In this document: piece after piece, positions 1 through 8,819 of the stretch
Position numbering within the stretch: the stretch's first letter is position 1
Layout: each line of letters begins with the position of its first letter
Assembly: GCF_039969785.1 (NCBI RefSeq)
Contig: NZ_JBDVNC010000034.1
Location: 62,001 to 126,000 of the forward strand
Reading direction: 5' to 3'
Source: Shimia sp039969785
GTDB taxonomy: Bacteria; Pseudomonadota; Alphaproteobacteria; Rhodobacterales; Rhodobacteraceae
DNA: 64,000 nt
The notes under the pieces: generated by a model
Databases searched by the model: none
Told to the model about the DNA's origin: nothing
Seen by the model: only the letters and a program-made list of their open reading frames with translations
Made by a program: the position numbers and the translations under genes

Positions 1-1116
1 AGAGCGCGAAGTGACATCTACCCGCTTCAAAATTCGCTTCCAATACTGCAGCACTTCGTTGGCCAGCCAGTGCCCCGCATTGTCCAGCAACAACGTTTCA
101 TGGGCCAGAAATGTCTCGGGGGCGCCTTGGGTTCGAAACACCAGCAGCCCCAGATCCATCTCGTTCAGGCGCAAATGCAGAATAGCGTCGTCCAGTTCGC
201 GGGCCAATCGCAGCATATAGGCTTCGGCCCCTTGCGCGGTGAATGCATCCATATCCGCAGGCGCGTCCATATCTGGTCCGTGCAACGTAATCGTCGCACT
301 GCGCGCCGCGCGATCCATGACCACTTCGACCAGTGAATAGGTTACAGACCCATTGTCACCAAAGTCCCGGTTCAGTGGGGGCAAGGCAATCCCCTGGGCG
401 ACATCAGCCTTGGGCGAAGCCGTCGCAAATTCCACCGCGCGCTCCGCGACAGTGGCGTCAAATGTCGCGTTCGAAATCACCTCGTCGACCAGCCGCCACT
501 CTTTGGCGCGTTTGCCGCGTACGCCTTCTTCGATGGTACAGAATATGTCAGCCCTATCCCGGCGCACTTTGCGTTTGTCAGTCACTCGGGTCAGCCCGCC
601 TGTGCCCGGCAGCACAGCCAAAAGCGGCACTTCGGGCAAGGCCACTGAGGACGCGCTGTCATCGGTCAGCATGATGTGGTTGCACGCCAGCGCCAGCTCG
701 TATCCGCCGCCAGCACAGGCGCCTTTTACGGCTGCCATATATTTCTGACCTGAATCCGCTTCGGCAGCCTCAAACGTGTTGCGGGTTTCGTTGGTGAATT
801 TGCAGAAATTGACCTTATGCCCATGCGCGGCCCCACCCAGCATGCGAATATTCGCCCCGGCGCAAAACACGCGGTCCTTGGCGGATTTCATCACCACAAC
901 CTTGACCTCGGGATGCTCAAACCGCATGCGCTGCACAACATCGGCCAGCTCGATATCCACACCAAGATCGTATGAGTTCAGCTTAAGCTGATAGCCGTCA
1001 AACAAGCCGCCATTTTCATCGACATCCATAATCAGGTTGGCCACGGGCCCATCATATTCCACCCGCCAGTGTCGATACTGTGAGGGGTCGGTCTGAAAGT
1101 CGATCAGCTTGGTCAT
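1..1116 (-). CDS. boxC: Benzoyl-CoA-dihydrodiol lyase BoxC (N-terminal 372 residues, cut by window edge)
   Basis: This enzyme of the aerobic benzoyl-CoA (box) pathway opens the ring of epoxybenzoyl-CoA and releases formate and a C6 semialdehyde-CoA. The translation begins MTKLIDFQTDPSQYRHWRVE at the ATG read from 1116 down and shows a crotonase-type fold, with KSAKDRVFCAGANIRMLGG near residue 80 (CoA-binding and oxyanion region) and a later GACAGGGYELALACN stretch. The frame stays open to base 1; the full protein is usually about 550 residues, so roughly the last third lies outside. It is transcribed leftwards from its own promoter region, away from the benzoate-CoA ligase operon. Family assignment is strong; the missing C-terminus cannot be checked. 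Confidence 0.93.
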   Translation of the reverse strand, partial: MTKLIDFQTDPSQYRHWRVEYDGPVANLIMDVDENGGLFDGYQLKLNSYDLGVDIELADVVQRMRFEHPEVKVVVMKSAKDRVFCAGANIRMLGGAAHGHKVNFCKFTNETRNTFEAAEADSGQKYMAAVKGACAGGGYELALACNHIMLTDDSASSVALPEVPLLAVLPGTGGLTRVTDKRKVRRDRADIFCTIEEGVRGKRAKEWRLVDEVISNATFDATVAERAVEFATASPKADVAQGIALPPLNRDFGDNGSVTYSLVEVVMDRAARSATITLHGPDMDAPADMDAFTAQGAEAYMLRLARELDDAILHLRLNEMDLGLLVFRTQGAPETFLAHETLLLDNAGHWLANEVLQYWKRILKRVDVTSRS

Positions 1117-1144
1117 CGCGCGTTTCCTTCATGCCATGCGTCAC

Positions 1145-1211
1145 AGTGCACGATAATGCCAAGTGTTGAGTCGGTAAAGCTATTTAGTGCACAATAATGC
1201 GAGTGTTGGGG
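1145..1211. promoter_or_regulatory. Two direct-repeat operator-like boxes upstream of boxC
   Basis: Two copies of a motif lie in the 177-bp gap before boxC: GTGCACGATAATGCCAAG at 1146-1163 and GTGCACAATAATGC at 1187-1200. Each is followed by a GTGTTG-like tail, and they are 41 bp apart, about four helical turns. The same core occurs upstream of the dctP gene (5434-5451) and, as a variant, upstream of the benzoate-CoA ligase (4151-4166). Regulators of the BzdR/BoxR family are known to bind TGCA-containing sites, so a BoxR-type repressor is the likely reader. The regulator gene is not in the window. Confidence 0.6.
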
Positions 1212-1292
1212 GTGTTTTGTAGTGAATTCGGGTGGAGAGGCGCAAATTATGAGTAAAAACTGCATTATAAAGCATAAAAATTATGCTCATCG

Positions 1293-1715
1293 CTACTGAC
1301 TTCCAAAAACGCTGTTCCACAGCCTGCTGACGTCGGAACGCGATATTCCGAGAATCACGGCCTCCTCTTCAGTTCCCTCCACAAACAGCAATTCCCGCGC
1401 CATTTCTGCAAGTCGCGCCACAGCGTTTTCGCGTCCCATGCGACGCTTTAATCCGGCATTGGCCAGTTGGATCAATCCCTGCACCAATGCCCTCTCCCGT
1501 GATCCCGGCGGCAATCCCATCCAGATCGGCTCCAGCAACTCATGCGCTTCCCAGAAATATCCCTCTTGTATAAAGGCATGCGCCAGCCGCCACCGCTCAG
1601 ATGCTTCGATATCGTCTAACGAAAAGCCAAACCGGTCAAACAGACCCGCGTCATGGCGGGCGGTTTCGCCCGGTACATAGACATGCGGCGGGCGCCAGTC
1701 GGGTGCGACCGTCAT
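1293..1715 (-). CDS. DUF309 domain protein
   Basis: A 140-residue protein of the DUF309 family, recognisable by the helical motif FWEAHELLEPIW near residues 53-64 and the following RALVQGLIQLANAG segment. The biochemical function of the family is unknown. It is the third gene of the operon benzoate-CoA ligase / hydrolase / DUF309; its ATG at 1715 overlaps the stop of the hydrolase by 4 bp (ATGA), which implies translational coupling. The position suggests co-expression with benzoate degradation rather than a proven role in it. Confidence 0.8.
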   Translation of the reverse strand: MTVAPDWRPPHVYVPGETARHDAGLFDRFGFSLDDIEASERWRLAHAFIQEGYFWEAHELLEPIWMGLPPGSRERALVQGLIQLANAGLKRRMGRENAVARLAEMARELLFVEGTEEEAVILGISRSDVSRLWNSVFGSQ

Positions 1716-2518
1716 GCGGTTTCAATCCGGATCAACCGCGCGCAATAGTCTGTTATTGCCGCCAGTACGGCATCCGGATGATCCTGATGTGGCGCGTGCC
1801 GGCAATTGACCAGAACAACCACATCCACAGGGGCATAAGAACGTTCTTCAACTTCGCGGACCTGCGCCAGCGTGCCATACTGATCGTCGCGTCCCTGGAT
1901 GACAAGTGTCGGAATGCGCAGGTAGTCGATCACCTCACCCACATGCCAATCGCGAAATTCCGGGTTCAACCAGGCCGCGTTCCAGCCGCAAAAGGCGACC
2001 TCGGGATTGGCGTGATATTTGCCCATCCGATCCCGTAAATTGGTGGTTTCCCAAGCCTGTCTGGCGCGCTCAATCTCTTGCAATCCCATAGGTTCGGTAA
2101 AGAAATGCGGTGCCATCAGAATCAGTCCGCGCACCCGGTAATCGGCGACCCGACCGGCATATTCCGCCGCAATCGTCGCGCCGTCGGAATGCCCCATCAG
2201 GATGACCGGACCGGGTCCAATGGCATCAAGAACGTCCGGCAGCACATCAACCGCCTCGGCCGTCATGTAATCCACAGGGCGGGGCAGGGTCGCGGCATCT
2301 GATTGCCCATATCCGGCCCGGGAATAGGCCAGCACAGGCAGCCCGGTTGCTGCGGCGATCCGGGTCGGAAAATCCCGCCACAACGCCACGCATCCCAGAC
2401 CTTCGTGCAGCATGACAATCACCGGACCCTCACCCGGTTCTGGTCCCCAACAGGCCCATTCCAACGCAGCCCCGCCTGCCACCAAACGCCCGTTTCCGGC
2501 CGCCCAGTTCAGCGTCAC
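1712..2518 (-). CDS. Alpha/beta hydrolase of the benzoate operon
   Basis: A 268-residue alpha/beta-hydrolase. The nucleophile elbow is GHSDGA (Ser in G-x-S-x-G form, about residue 110), an early HEGLGC segment may supply the oxyanion hole, and the C-terminal CRHAPHQDHP provides the likely catalytic His. No signal peptide is seen, so it should be cytoplasmic. It overlaps the benzoate-CoA ligase stop by 4 bp and the DUF309 start by 4 bp. Hydrolases of this kind often accompany box clusters, perhaps as a thioesterase or ring-fission-product hydrolase, but the substrate is not readable from the sequence. Confidence 0.85.
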   Translation of the reverse strand: MTLNWAAGNGRLVAGGAALEWACWGPEPGEGPVIVMLHEGLGCVALWRDFPTRIAAATGLPVLAYSRAGYGQSDAATLPRPVDYMTAEAVDVLPDVLDAIGPGPVILMGHSDGATIAAEYAGRVADYRVRGLILMAPHFFTEPMGLQEIERARQAWETTNLRDRMGKYHANPEVAFCGWNAAWLNPEFRDWHVGEVIDYLRIPTLVIQGRDDQYGTLAQVREVEERSYAPVDVVVLVNCRHAPHQDHPDAVLAAITDYCARLIRIETA

Positions 2519-4068
2519 TCTGCAGCACTCCGCAGCTTAAATCGTTGAATCTTGCCTGTTGCGGTCTTGGGCAAATCATCGACAACCGACACCCAGCGCG
2601 GATATTTCCACATGCCGATCTTGTCTTTGACGAAATCCTTCAGGCTTTGCGCGTCGGGCGTATCAACACCGTCTTTCAGCACCACAAACGCCGCCGGTTT
2701 GATCAGGTCCTCACTGTCGGCGCGCGCAACCACCGCTGCTTCGAGAATACCGGGGTATTCGATCAGTGTCTGTTCCACTTCAAACGGGCTGACCCAAATG
2801 CCCGAGACCTTGAACATGTCATCCGTGCGCCCGCAATAGACATACCGCCCGGACTCGTCCCGTTCATATTTGTCGCCTGTGCGGGTCCAATGGCCTTCGA
2901 ATGTCGACATGCTTTTGTCGCGCCGGTTCCAATACCCCTCGGCGCTGGACGGGCCGCGCACCAACAGCTCGCCCACTTCACCTTCGCCGACATCTTCGTC
3001 ATGCTCGTCCACCAGCCGCACTTCGTAGCCCGGCACCGCCAACCCGGACGTGCCATAGGCAATGTCGCCCGGACGATTGGACAAAAAGATGTGCAACATT
3101 TCGGTCGAGCCAACGCCGTCTACAATCTCGCATTGCCACAATTTTTCCCAGCGCTCTCCGATGTCACGCGGCAAGGCTTCTCCGGCGCTGGTGCAGACCC
3201 GAACCGAATGATCCGGGGGCGTGCCGCGCGATTCCTGCTCGGCGACAACAGCAGCGAACAAGGTTGGTACGCCGCAGAAAATTGTCGGCTTTTCCTGCGC
3301 CAGAATGTTCAGCACACCATCCGGCGTCGGACGCCCGCCCAGTATGACGGTGGTCGCGCCAACTGCCATCGGAAAAGACACGGCGTTGCCCAGCCCATAG
3401 GCAAAGAACATCTTGGCCACTGAAAACATCGTATCATCTTCGGTGACACCCAGCACCTGTGCGCCAAACGTGTCTGACGTGGCTTTGAGGCTGGAATGCA
3501 CGTGCCGCACGCCCTTGGGCGCGCCTGTTGACCCTGAACTATACAGCCAGAACGCCAGTTCATCCGCATTGGCATGCACGGTTTCGATGGGGTCTGCCCC
3601 CTTGGTGAAGGCGTTATAGCTTTCCGTGCCGTCCGGCGCAGTTCCAATCACCAACACAGCGCGCAGAGTTGTGTTGTCCGCAATGGCGGGTTTCACCGTG
3701 TCCCAAAGTTGTTCAGACACCACCAAAACCGATGCGCGGCTGTCGTTGAGAATGGTTTCATACACAGGCGCGGCCAGCAACGTGTTCAAAGGCACCGGCA
3801 CCGCACCCGCCTTCATCGCTCCCCAGAAAATCACCGGAAATTCGATCTGGTCGCGCACAATCATCGCGATGCGTTCTTCACGGCGCACCCCGTGTTTCAG
3901 CAACGCGCCACCAAACCGCGCCGCCTCTTCCGCCAGACGGCCATAGGTCAGACTGCGCTTTGCGCCATCTGCCTCGCGAAAGGCAACTTTGTCGGAGCGC
4001 CCTTCACTCAGATGACGGTCGACAAAATACAGAACCGCATTTTGATTGTCTGGTTGACTGTCTGGCAT
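2515..4068 (-). CDS. bclA: Benzoate-CoA ligase
   Basis: An AMP-forming acyl-CoA synthetase of 517 residues that activates benzoate with ATP and CoA, the entry step of the box pathway. The P-loop-like YSSGSTGAPKG lies near residue 170, followed by the family motifs GVGSTEML, GDKYERDESGRYVYCGRTDD and the C-terminal TGKIQRFKLR containing the catalytic Lys. The frame is open 85 codons further upstream, but the ATG at 4068 is preceded by GGGAGGATCATCG, a clear ribosome-binding site, and the protein then begins MPDSQPDNQNAVLYFVDRHL, as expected for benzoate-CoA ligases. It heads the operon with the hydrolase and DUF309. Confidence 0.93.
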   Translation of the reverse strand: MPDSQPDNQNAVLYFVDRHLSEGRSDKVAFREADGAKRSLTYGRLAEEAARFGGALLKHGVRREERIAMIVRDQIEFPVIFWGAMKAGAVPVPLNTLLAAPVYETILNDSRASVLVVSEQLWDTVKPAIADNTTLRAVLVIGTAPDGTESYNAFTKGADPIETVHANADELAFWLYSSGSTGAPKGVRHVHSSLKATSDTFGAQVLGVTEDDTMFSVAKMFFAYGLGNAVSFPMAVGATTVILGGRPTPDGVLNILAQEKPTIFCGVPTLFAAVVAEQESRGTPPDHSVRVCTSAGEALPRDIGERWEKLWQCEIVDGVGSTEMLHIFLSNRPGDIAYGTSGLAVPGYEVRLVDEHDEDVGEGEVGELLVRGPSSAEGYWNRRDKSMSTFEGHWTRTGDKYERDESGRYVYCGRTDDMFKVSGIWVSPFEVEQTLIEYPGILEAAVVARADSEDLIKPAAFVVLKDGVDTPDAQSLKDFVKDKIGMWKYPRWVSVVDDLPKTATGKIQRFKLRSAAE

Positions 4069-4139
4069 CGATGATCCTCCCGCGCGCATCGCCACCGCTT
4101 TGGGTGGCCTCTCACCGTGACAATGTCCTCCCAGACCCG

Positions 4140-4230
4140 GTGAGTCGTTCATGCTTAATAATGCATATTGTTTGGCGTCATGGCAGAAAAATTTTTGGAA
4201 AAGATGCAAAAAAGTGCAATATTCGACCTT
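4140..4230. promoter_or_regulatory. Operator-like region of the benzoate-CoA ligase operon
   Basis: The leader contains ATGCTTAATAATGCAT at 4151-4166, a near-palindromic variant of the ATAATGC boxes at boxC and dctP. Further TGCA half-sites lie in the A-rich stretch 4204-4222. The position, 80-150 bp before the chosen start, fits a promoter with operator. The link to a BoxR-type regulator is inferred from the shared motif. Confidence 0.5.
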
Positions 4231-4286
4231 TTGCAGGTCCTTCTCACCAAGGCAAGCCCGGATGCGATACCCAGCGCCACAACGCA

Positions 4287-4313
4287 AAAGGGCCGCAGCG
4301 TTGGCTGCGGCCC
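4287..4313 (-). terminator. Intrinsic terminator of dctP
   Basis: A 9-bp perfect stem (GGGCCGCAG / CTGCGGCCC, 4290-4298 and 4305-4313) with a 6-base loop lies 26 bp beyond the dctP stop. In the minus direction it is followed by TTTTGCGTT, a short U-tract. Confidence 0.75.
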
Positions 4314-4338
4314 CTCGGGTCATGCAAGACGTGTGGTC

Positions 4339-5382
4339 TTACATGTTGTTCTTTTTATACTCTTCCATGAGCATTTTGGCTTCGTCGATCATCGCCTGAC
4401 CATCAAGGCCACGCTTCTCCATGTCAGCGATCCAGGTGTCGTAGATGGGTTGCACAACAGTGCCCCATTCTGCGGCATCTACCTCGGAAACGGTGACGAT
4501 GTTGTTGCCACGCTTCACAGCCAGCTCACGTGCCGGGCCGTCTGAATCTGACTGAGTGCCACCAGCAAAGACCGAAAACTCCAGACCGGAGTTCTTATCA
4601 ACTGCGGCTTTCTGGTCGTCCGACAGGGCGTCGTAACGGGCTTTGTTCATCGCCAGCACAAAGGTCAGCGTATAAAGCGCGTTGCCTTCGAACTCGGTGT
4701 GATTGTCTACCAGCTCAGGCACTTTCAGCGCTGCGGTCACTTCCCATGGAATGGTGGTGCCGTCGATCACACCTTTGGACAGGCCTTCGGGAACTGCCGG
4801 AACCGGCATGCCAACAGGTGTCGCGCCGGTGAGTTTCAACAGTTCGTTCACCAAGCGCGAACCGCCGCGAATTTTCATGCCTTCCAGATCGGATGGCTTG
4901 GTCACGGCTTTGTTGGTGTGGAACATGCCCGGTCCGTGCACCCATGTGCCCAGAATGTGCACGTTCTTGAACTCGGTGTCCTTCATGTGGGCGTCGAACA
5001 TTTTCCAATAGGCATAAGACGCCGCGCGGGCATCTTCGACCATAAAGGGCAGTTCGAACACTTCGGTCGATGGATAGCGACCGGGTGTATACCCGACAAC
5101 CGTCCAGACAATGTCGGCAACGCCGTCAATCGCCTGATCCATCAGCTCTGGTGGTTTCCCGCCCAGCTGCATCGACGGATAACGCTCAACTTTGATTGAG
5201 CCGCCCGAGTCCTTCTCGACCGCGTCGGCCCAGACATCAAGGATCAGCTTAGGTACGTTGGCTTGTGGTGGCAGGAACTGATGCATACGCAGCGTCACGT
5301 CCTCCGCCATGGCCGCGCCTGCGGTCAGCGCTGCTGCAGCAACCCCACCGATAAGATTCAGAATAGTTCTGCGACTGGTCAT
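4339..5382 (-). CDS. TRAP transporter solute-binding protein (DctP family)
   Basis: A 347-residue periplasmic binding protein of the DctP/TAXI-type TRAP family. A signal peptide covers residues 1-26 (RRTILNLIGGVAAAALTAG, cleavage after AMA). Typical segments follow: the EGMKIRGGSRLVNELLKLTGATPVG stretch containing the carboxylate-binding Arg, and a later GVIDGTTIPWE. The ATG at 5382 is preceded by GGGAGGTAGTC and is preferred over the upstream in-frame start. No DctQ or DctM permease genes lie next to it. Its promoter shares the benzoate-type motif, so an aromatic acid ligand is a reasonable inference, not a proof. Confidence 0.88.
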   Translation of the reverse strand: MTSRRTILNLIGGVAAAALTAGAAMAEDVTLRMHQFLPPQANVPKLILDVWADAVEKDSGGSIKVERYPSMQLGGKPPELMDQAIDGVADIVWTVVGYTPGRYPSTEVFELPFMVEDARAASYAYWKMFDAHMKDTEFKNVHILGTWVHGPGMFHTNKAVTKPSDLEGMKIRGGSRLVNELLKLTGATPVGMPVPAVPEGLSKGVIDGTTIPWEVTAALKVPELVDNHTEFEGNALYTLTFVLAMNKARYDALSDDQKAAVDKNSGLEFSVFAGGTQSDSDGPARELAVKRGNNIVTVSEVDAAEWGTVVQPIYDTWIADMEKRGLDGQAMIDEAKMLMEEYKKNNM

Positions 5383-5808
5383 GACTACCTCCCAAATGAC
5401 CTTTGGCAATATAATGCCAATTTATTGCACAATGTGCATAATAATGCCAAGCTCAATTTCATTCTTTCTTGTCCTGGCACTACATTTCCCGTCCGCTCAG
5501 TCACCAAATCGCGGAACCTTGGTTCGCGCAAGTGGCAATACGCCTTTCTGATTGACTGACCCAAAAATCAATACTGCGCGCCCAAACGGACAAATTGACG
5601 ATTGCCACATTGGGCGCAGAGACATTTTGGCCAGTTTCATCCGCCCCCGACAAAGGGGCACGCATTTTTCTGACATCCCCTTGTCAAACCAAAAAAATGT
5701 AACGATCAAGACTAAACGACCAAATAATTCGGCGCGCCGGATGGTCGAAAATCACGCGTTGGGCTGCAGGAATCGCAGTCCCTAATTTAGGACGGTCAGT
5801 CAAAGAGT
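5383..5808. promoter_or_regulatory. Divergent intergenic region between dctP and tupB with operator motifs
   Basis: This 426-bp gap separates two divergent genes. Close to dctP are TTGGCAATATAATGCCAA (5404-5421), an inverted repeat, and GTGCATAATAATGCCAAG (5434-5451), which matches the boxC boxes almost base for base. The half nearest tupB holds no motif that I recognise. A short minus-strand open frame at 5497-5709 is not considered a gene. Confidence 0.55.
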
Positions 5809-6513
5809 ATGAACGAAATTCTGGAAGGTCTGCGGCAAGCGGCCCACCTCATCGTCACTCTGGATCGGGATCTCATCGAGATTTCGTTGCGCTCGCTTCG
5901 CGTAACTCTAACGGCTGTCGCGGTTGCATCAGCCATCGGTCTGCCGCTGGGATGCTGGCTGGCTGTACGCCGGTTTCGCTATCGTCGCATTGTGATTGCC
6001 ACAATGAACGCGCTGATGGGACTGCCGCCTGTGGTGGTGGGGCTGATTGTATATCTGCTGTTGTCGCGGTCCGGTCCGTTTGGGGTCTTTGGCCTTCTGT
6101 TCACACCCACGGCCATGATTATTGCACAGGTTATCATCCTGACGCCGCTGATTGCTTCGATCTCGCATCAGGCGATTCGAGAGCTTTGGGCGGAATATCA
6201 TGATCTACTGATCTCTCTGAACACCACACGTCGTCAGCGCATCACCACTTTGCTCTGGGATGGGCGCCGCGCGCTGTTGACCGCTGCGCTGGCCGGATTT
6301 GGACGCGGCATTGGCGAGGTCGGCGCAATCATGATCGTCGGGGGCAATATCGACAACGCCACCCGCGTGCTGACCACAGCCATCGCTTTGGAAACCGGCA
6401 AGGGCAACTTTTCGCTCGCACTGGCGCTGGGCTTTGTGCTGATCGGTCTCGCCATTCTGGTCAATCTGATCATCCACAGCCTGTCCCGAACCGAGGTCAG
6501 CGACAGATGGTGA
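5809..6513 (+). CDS. tupB: Tungstate ABC transporter permease TupB
   Basis: A 234-residue inner-membrane permease with about five hydrophobic segments. The EAA-like cytoplasmic loop for contact with the ATPase is at GRRALLTAALAGFGRGIGEVGA (about residues 155-178). Size and sequence fit TupB rather than the longer ModB/WtpB. It is the first gene of a tupB-tupC-tupA operon and overlaps tupC by 7 bp. The import of tungstate fits the neighbouring molybdopterin/tungstopterin formate dehydrogenase. Confidence 0.88.
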   Translation: MNEILEGLRQAAHLIVTLDRDLIEISLRSLRVTLTAVAVASAIGLPLGCWLAVRRFRYRRIVIATMNALMGLPPVVVGLIVYLLLSRSGPFGVFGLLFTPTAMIIAQVIILTPLIASISHQAIRELWAEYHDLLISLNTTRRQRITTLLWDGRRALLTAALAGFGRGIGEVGAIMIVGGNIDNATRVLTTAIALETGKGNFSLALALGFVLIGLAILVNLIIHSLSRTEVSDRW

Positions 6514-7226
6514 GCCCATGCATTCTTCCCCTTGAAGTGACCGACGCCATTGTCAGACGGCGTAGCAAAGTGTTGGTGGGGCCGGTCTCACTCAGCGTCG
6601 GGCCATCCGGTCTGACCGTGGTCATGGGCCCTAACGGGGCTGGCAAAAGCACACTGTTGCGCCTGTTGCACGGTATGGAACGCGTGTCGCGCGGGACCAT
6701 GCATTGGCAGGTGCCCGAGGAAGAGGCCCGAAAGCGTCAGTCTTTTGTTTTTCAGACCCCGATTATGATGCGCCGGTCCGCGCTCGATAATGTGGCTTAT
6801 CCGCTGATCATCCATGGCACGCCGCGCAAACAGGCGCGCGACACCGCCGCACAATGGCTTGACCGGGTGGGGCTGTCGGACTCTGCCGGTAAACTGGCCA
6901 CGGTTCTGTCTGGTGGCGAACGCCAGAAACTGGCGCTGGCCCGGGCGCTGATCCGCGACCCGGAAATCCTGTTTCTGGACGAACCCTGTGCCAATCTTGA
7001 TGGCCGGGCCACACGTGAATTCGAAGAACTGGTGCAGGCGGCCCATGAAAATGGGACCCGCATCGTGATGGCCACGCATGACATCGGTCAGGCCCGGCGC
7101 CTGGCCCGGGACGTGTGGTTCATCTATCGCGGTCAACTGCATGAGGCCGCCCCGGCGGATCAGTTCTTTTCCACCCCAACCACCCCCGAAGCGCGCGCCT
7201 TTATTCAGGGAGATATCGTAGAATGA
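6507..7226 (+). CDS. tupC: Tungstate ABC transporter ATP-binding protein TupC
   Basis: A 239-residue ABC ATPase with Walker A GPNGAGKST (about residue 40), Q-loop FQTPIMMRRSALDN, signature LSGGERQKLALARAL, Walker B ILFLDEPCANLD and switch His in MATHDIGQ. It lacks the C-terminal TOBE domain seen in ModC, which agrees with TupC. It overlaps tupB by 7 bp and tupA by 4 bp, so the three subunits are translationally coupled. Confidence 0.9.
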   Translation: MVSPCILPLEVTDAIVRRRSKVLVGPVSLSVGPSGLTVVMGPNGAGKSTLLRLLHGMERVSRGTMHWQVPEEEARKRQSFVFQTPIMMRRSALDNVAYPLIIHGTPRKQARDTAAQWLDRVGLSDSAGKLATVLSGGERQKLALARALIRDPEILFLDEPCANLDGRATREFEELVQAAHENGTRIVMATHDIGQARRLARDVWFIYRGQLHEAAPADQFFSTPTTPEARAFIQGDIVE

Positions 7227-8032
7227 ACTGGAAGACCCTGCTTGCCGCTGCAGCGATGACGCTGACAGGACTGGCGGCCCAGGCCGACGACATGAAAGTG
7301 GCGGTGACCACATCGTTTCACAATTCCGGGCTGGCCGAGGTGCTGTTGCCCGAAATTCAAAAAGACCTTGGGCTTGAGGTCCAGCTCTTGGTTGTTGGCA
7401 CCGGTCAGGCGATCCGCCTTGGCGAAGCGGGCGATGTCGACGCCATTCTGGTGCACTCCCAAAAGGCCGAGGACAAATTCATCGCCGGTGGCAATGGCAC
7501 GCATCGGACCGAGATCATGTATAATGACTTTGTCTTGATCGGCCCGTCCGCCGATCCTGCGGGGATCACAGACGCAGATTCTGCGGCTGCGGCCCTGACC
7601 ATGATTGCGTCCGCCAAGTCCCCCTTTGTCAGCCGCGGCGACGACAGTGGCACGCATAAGAAAGAGGCGTCTCTATGGGCAGCGGCGGGGATCGATGATG
7701 CTGCGCGTGATGTCGCTTGGTACAAGGCCGCTGGCGCCGGGATGGGCGCATCGTTAAACACGGCGTCAGGCATGAACGCCTATATCATGTCCGACCGGGC
7801 GAGCTGGCTGAAGTTCGGCAACAAGGGCGATCTGGCGCTGCTCTTTTCCGGTGATCCGGTGCTGTTCAACCAATATGCCTATTTGCCGGTGAACTCTGCC
7901 AAACACGGACATGTCAAAAATGACCTCGCCGCGCAGCTCGAAGCATGGCTAATCAGCGACCGCGCAAAAGACCTGATCAACGGCTACACGCTAAACGGCG
8001 AAGTGTTATTTACATTCAACGCCGCGCGCTAA
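7223..8032 (+). CDS. tupA: Tungstate-binding periplasmic protein TupA
   Basis: A 269-residue substrate-binding protein with signal peptide MNWKTLLAAAAMTLTGLAAQA. The mature N-terminus carries VTTSF, the TTTS-type anion-binding motif of TupA. The SRGDDSGTHKKE segment (about residue 140) is a second oxyanion-binding loop of the family. The order here (permease, ATPase, binding protein) differs from the common tupABC order. Compare the protein at 11592-12365, which resembles both ends of this one. Confidence 0.9.
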   Translation: MNWKTLLAAAAMTLTGLAAQADDMKVAVTTSFHNSGLAEVLLPEIQKDLGLEVQLLVVGTGQAIRLGEAGDVDAILVHSQKAEDKFIAGGNGTHRTEIMYNDFVLIGPSADPAGITDADSAAAALTMIASAKSPFVSRGDDSGTHKKEASLWAAAGIDDAARDVAWYKAAGAGMGASLNTASGMNAYIMSDRASWLKFGNKGDLALLFSGDPVLFNQYAYLPVNSAKHGHVKNDLAAQLEAWLISDRAKDLINGYTLNGEVLFTFNAAR

Positions 8033-8036
8033 CTCA

Positions 8037-8064
8037 ACAGGGCTTGCGTCAGCGCAAGCCCTGT
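8037..8064. terminator. Hairpin between convergent tupA and tauE-like genes
   Basis: A perfect 12-bp stem (ACAGGGCTTGCG / CGCAAGCCCTGT) with a TCAG tetraloop starts 4 bp after tupA and ends on the first base of the stop triplet of the opposite gene. It can serve as a bidirectional terminator, although T-tracts are weak on both sides. Confidence 0.6.
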
Positions 8065-8819
8065 CAGGAAAAGACCGCCTCATAAACCAGCTTGCATGAC
8101 ACCAACGCCAACGCGATCTCGATCAACGCAAAGAATATCTTCTCAGGCAGAACGCGTGACAACGTAGCACCGCTCCACGCGCCAAAAAGCGCCATCGGTG
8201 CCAGCCACAATGCCTGCCCGGTCGATTCCCAGGTAATCTGGCCAGCCAGAATATAGGGCGGCACTTTTAGCAGGTTCACGATGGTAAAGAATATCGTGGT
8301 TGTGCCCAGATACACCATCTTGTCGAGCTTTTGAGGCAGTACATAGTTCTGATACGGGGGGCCGCCCGCGTGCGAGATATAGCTCGTGATCCCGGTCAAC
8401 GTTCCCCAGAAGATGCCGCGCGGTACATCCGCAGGACGGGCCGCAATTTCCTTTTTGGAGAACCGTTTCCGCATCGCATTGGCAAGATAGTAAAATCCAA
8501 TGGCCGCAACCAAAAGTTTAACCGCTTCGACAGGCACATGTGAAACCGCCAGAAAGCCAATCAGAACCCCCGCGATTGCTCCTGGAATAAGTATCTTCAG
8601 GTTCCGCACGGATATCGCTTTGCGGAACAGGTAAATCGCATAGCAATCCGCGACAACATAGATGGGTAGTAGCAAACCCGCCGCCTTGGCCGGGTCCATG
8701 TACAGCGACATCAGCGGTACGGACAAAACCGCGATCATCGGAATGCCACCTTTGGACAATCCCATAAGATAGGCGGCCAACCCCGCAATAAACCAATACG
8801 TCATTTGATGTCTCCGCAC
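8064..8819 (-). CDS. TauE/SafE family permease
   Basis: A 251-residue integral membrane protein with eight or so hydrophobic segments. The family signature GLSKGGIPMIAVLS is near the N-terminus and the second repeat GTLTGITSYISHAGGPPYQNYVLPQ is mid-protein. TauE/SafE proteins export sulfite, sulfoacetate or other small organic anions. Nothing in the sequence tells which one; the formate dehydrogenase setting allows an anion exporter related to that metabolism, but this is a guess. Confidence 0.85.
   Translation of the reverse strand: MRRHQMTYWFIAGLAAYLMGLSKGGIPMIAVLSVPLMSLYMDPAKAAGLLLPIYVVADCYAIYLFRKAISVRNLKILIPGAIAGVLIGFLAVSHVPVEAVKLLVAAIGFYYLANAMRKRFSKKEIAARPADVPRGIFWGTLTGITSYISHAGGPPYQNYVLPQKLDKMVYLGTTTIFFTIVNLLKVPPYILAGQITWESTGQALWLAPMALFGAWSGATLSRVLPEKIFFALIEIALALVSCKLVYEAVFS

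Noticed and set aside
2545..3423. 292-codon plus-strand open frame
   Set aside because: It is the antisense shadow of the benzoate-CoA ligase, with His- and Arg-rich composition typical of shadows in GC-rich genes.
5497..5709. 70-codon minus-strand open frame between dctP and tupB
   Set aside because: No ribosome-binding site of note and no similarity to a known small protein; the region is better read as regulatory.
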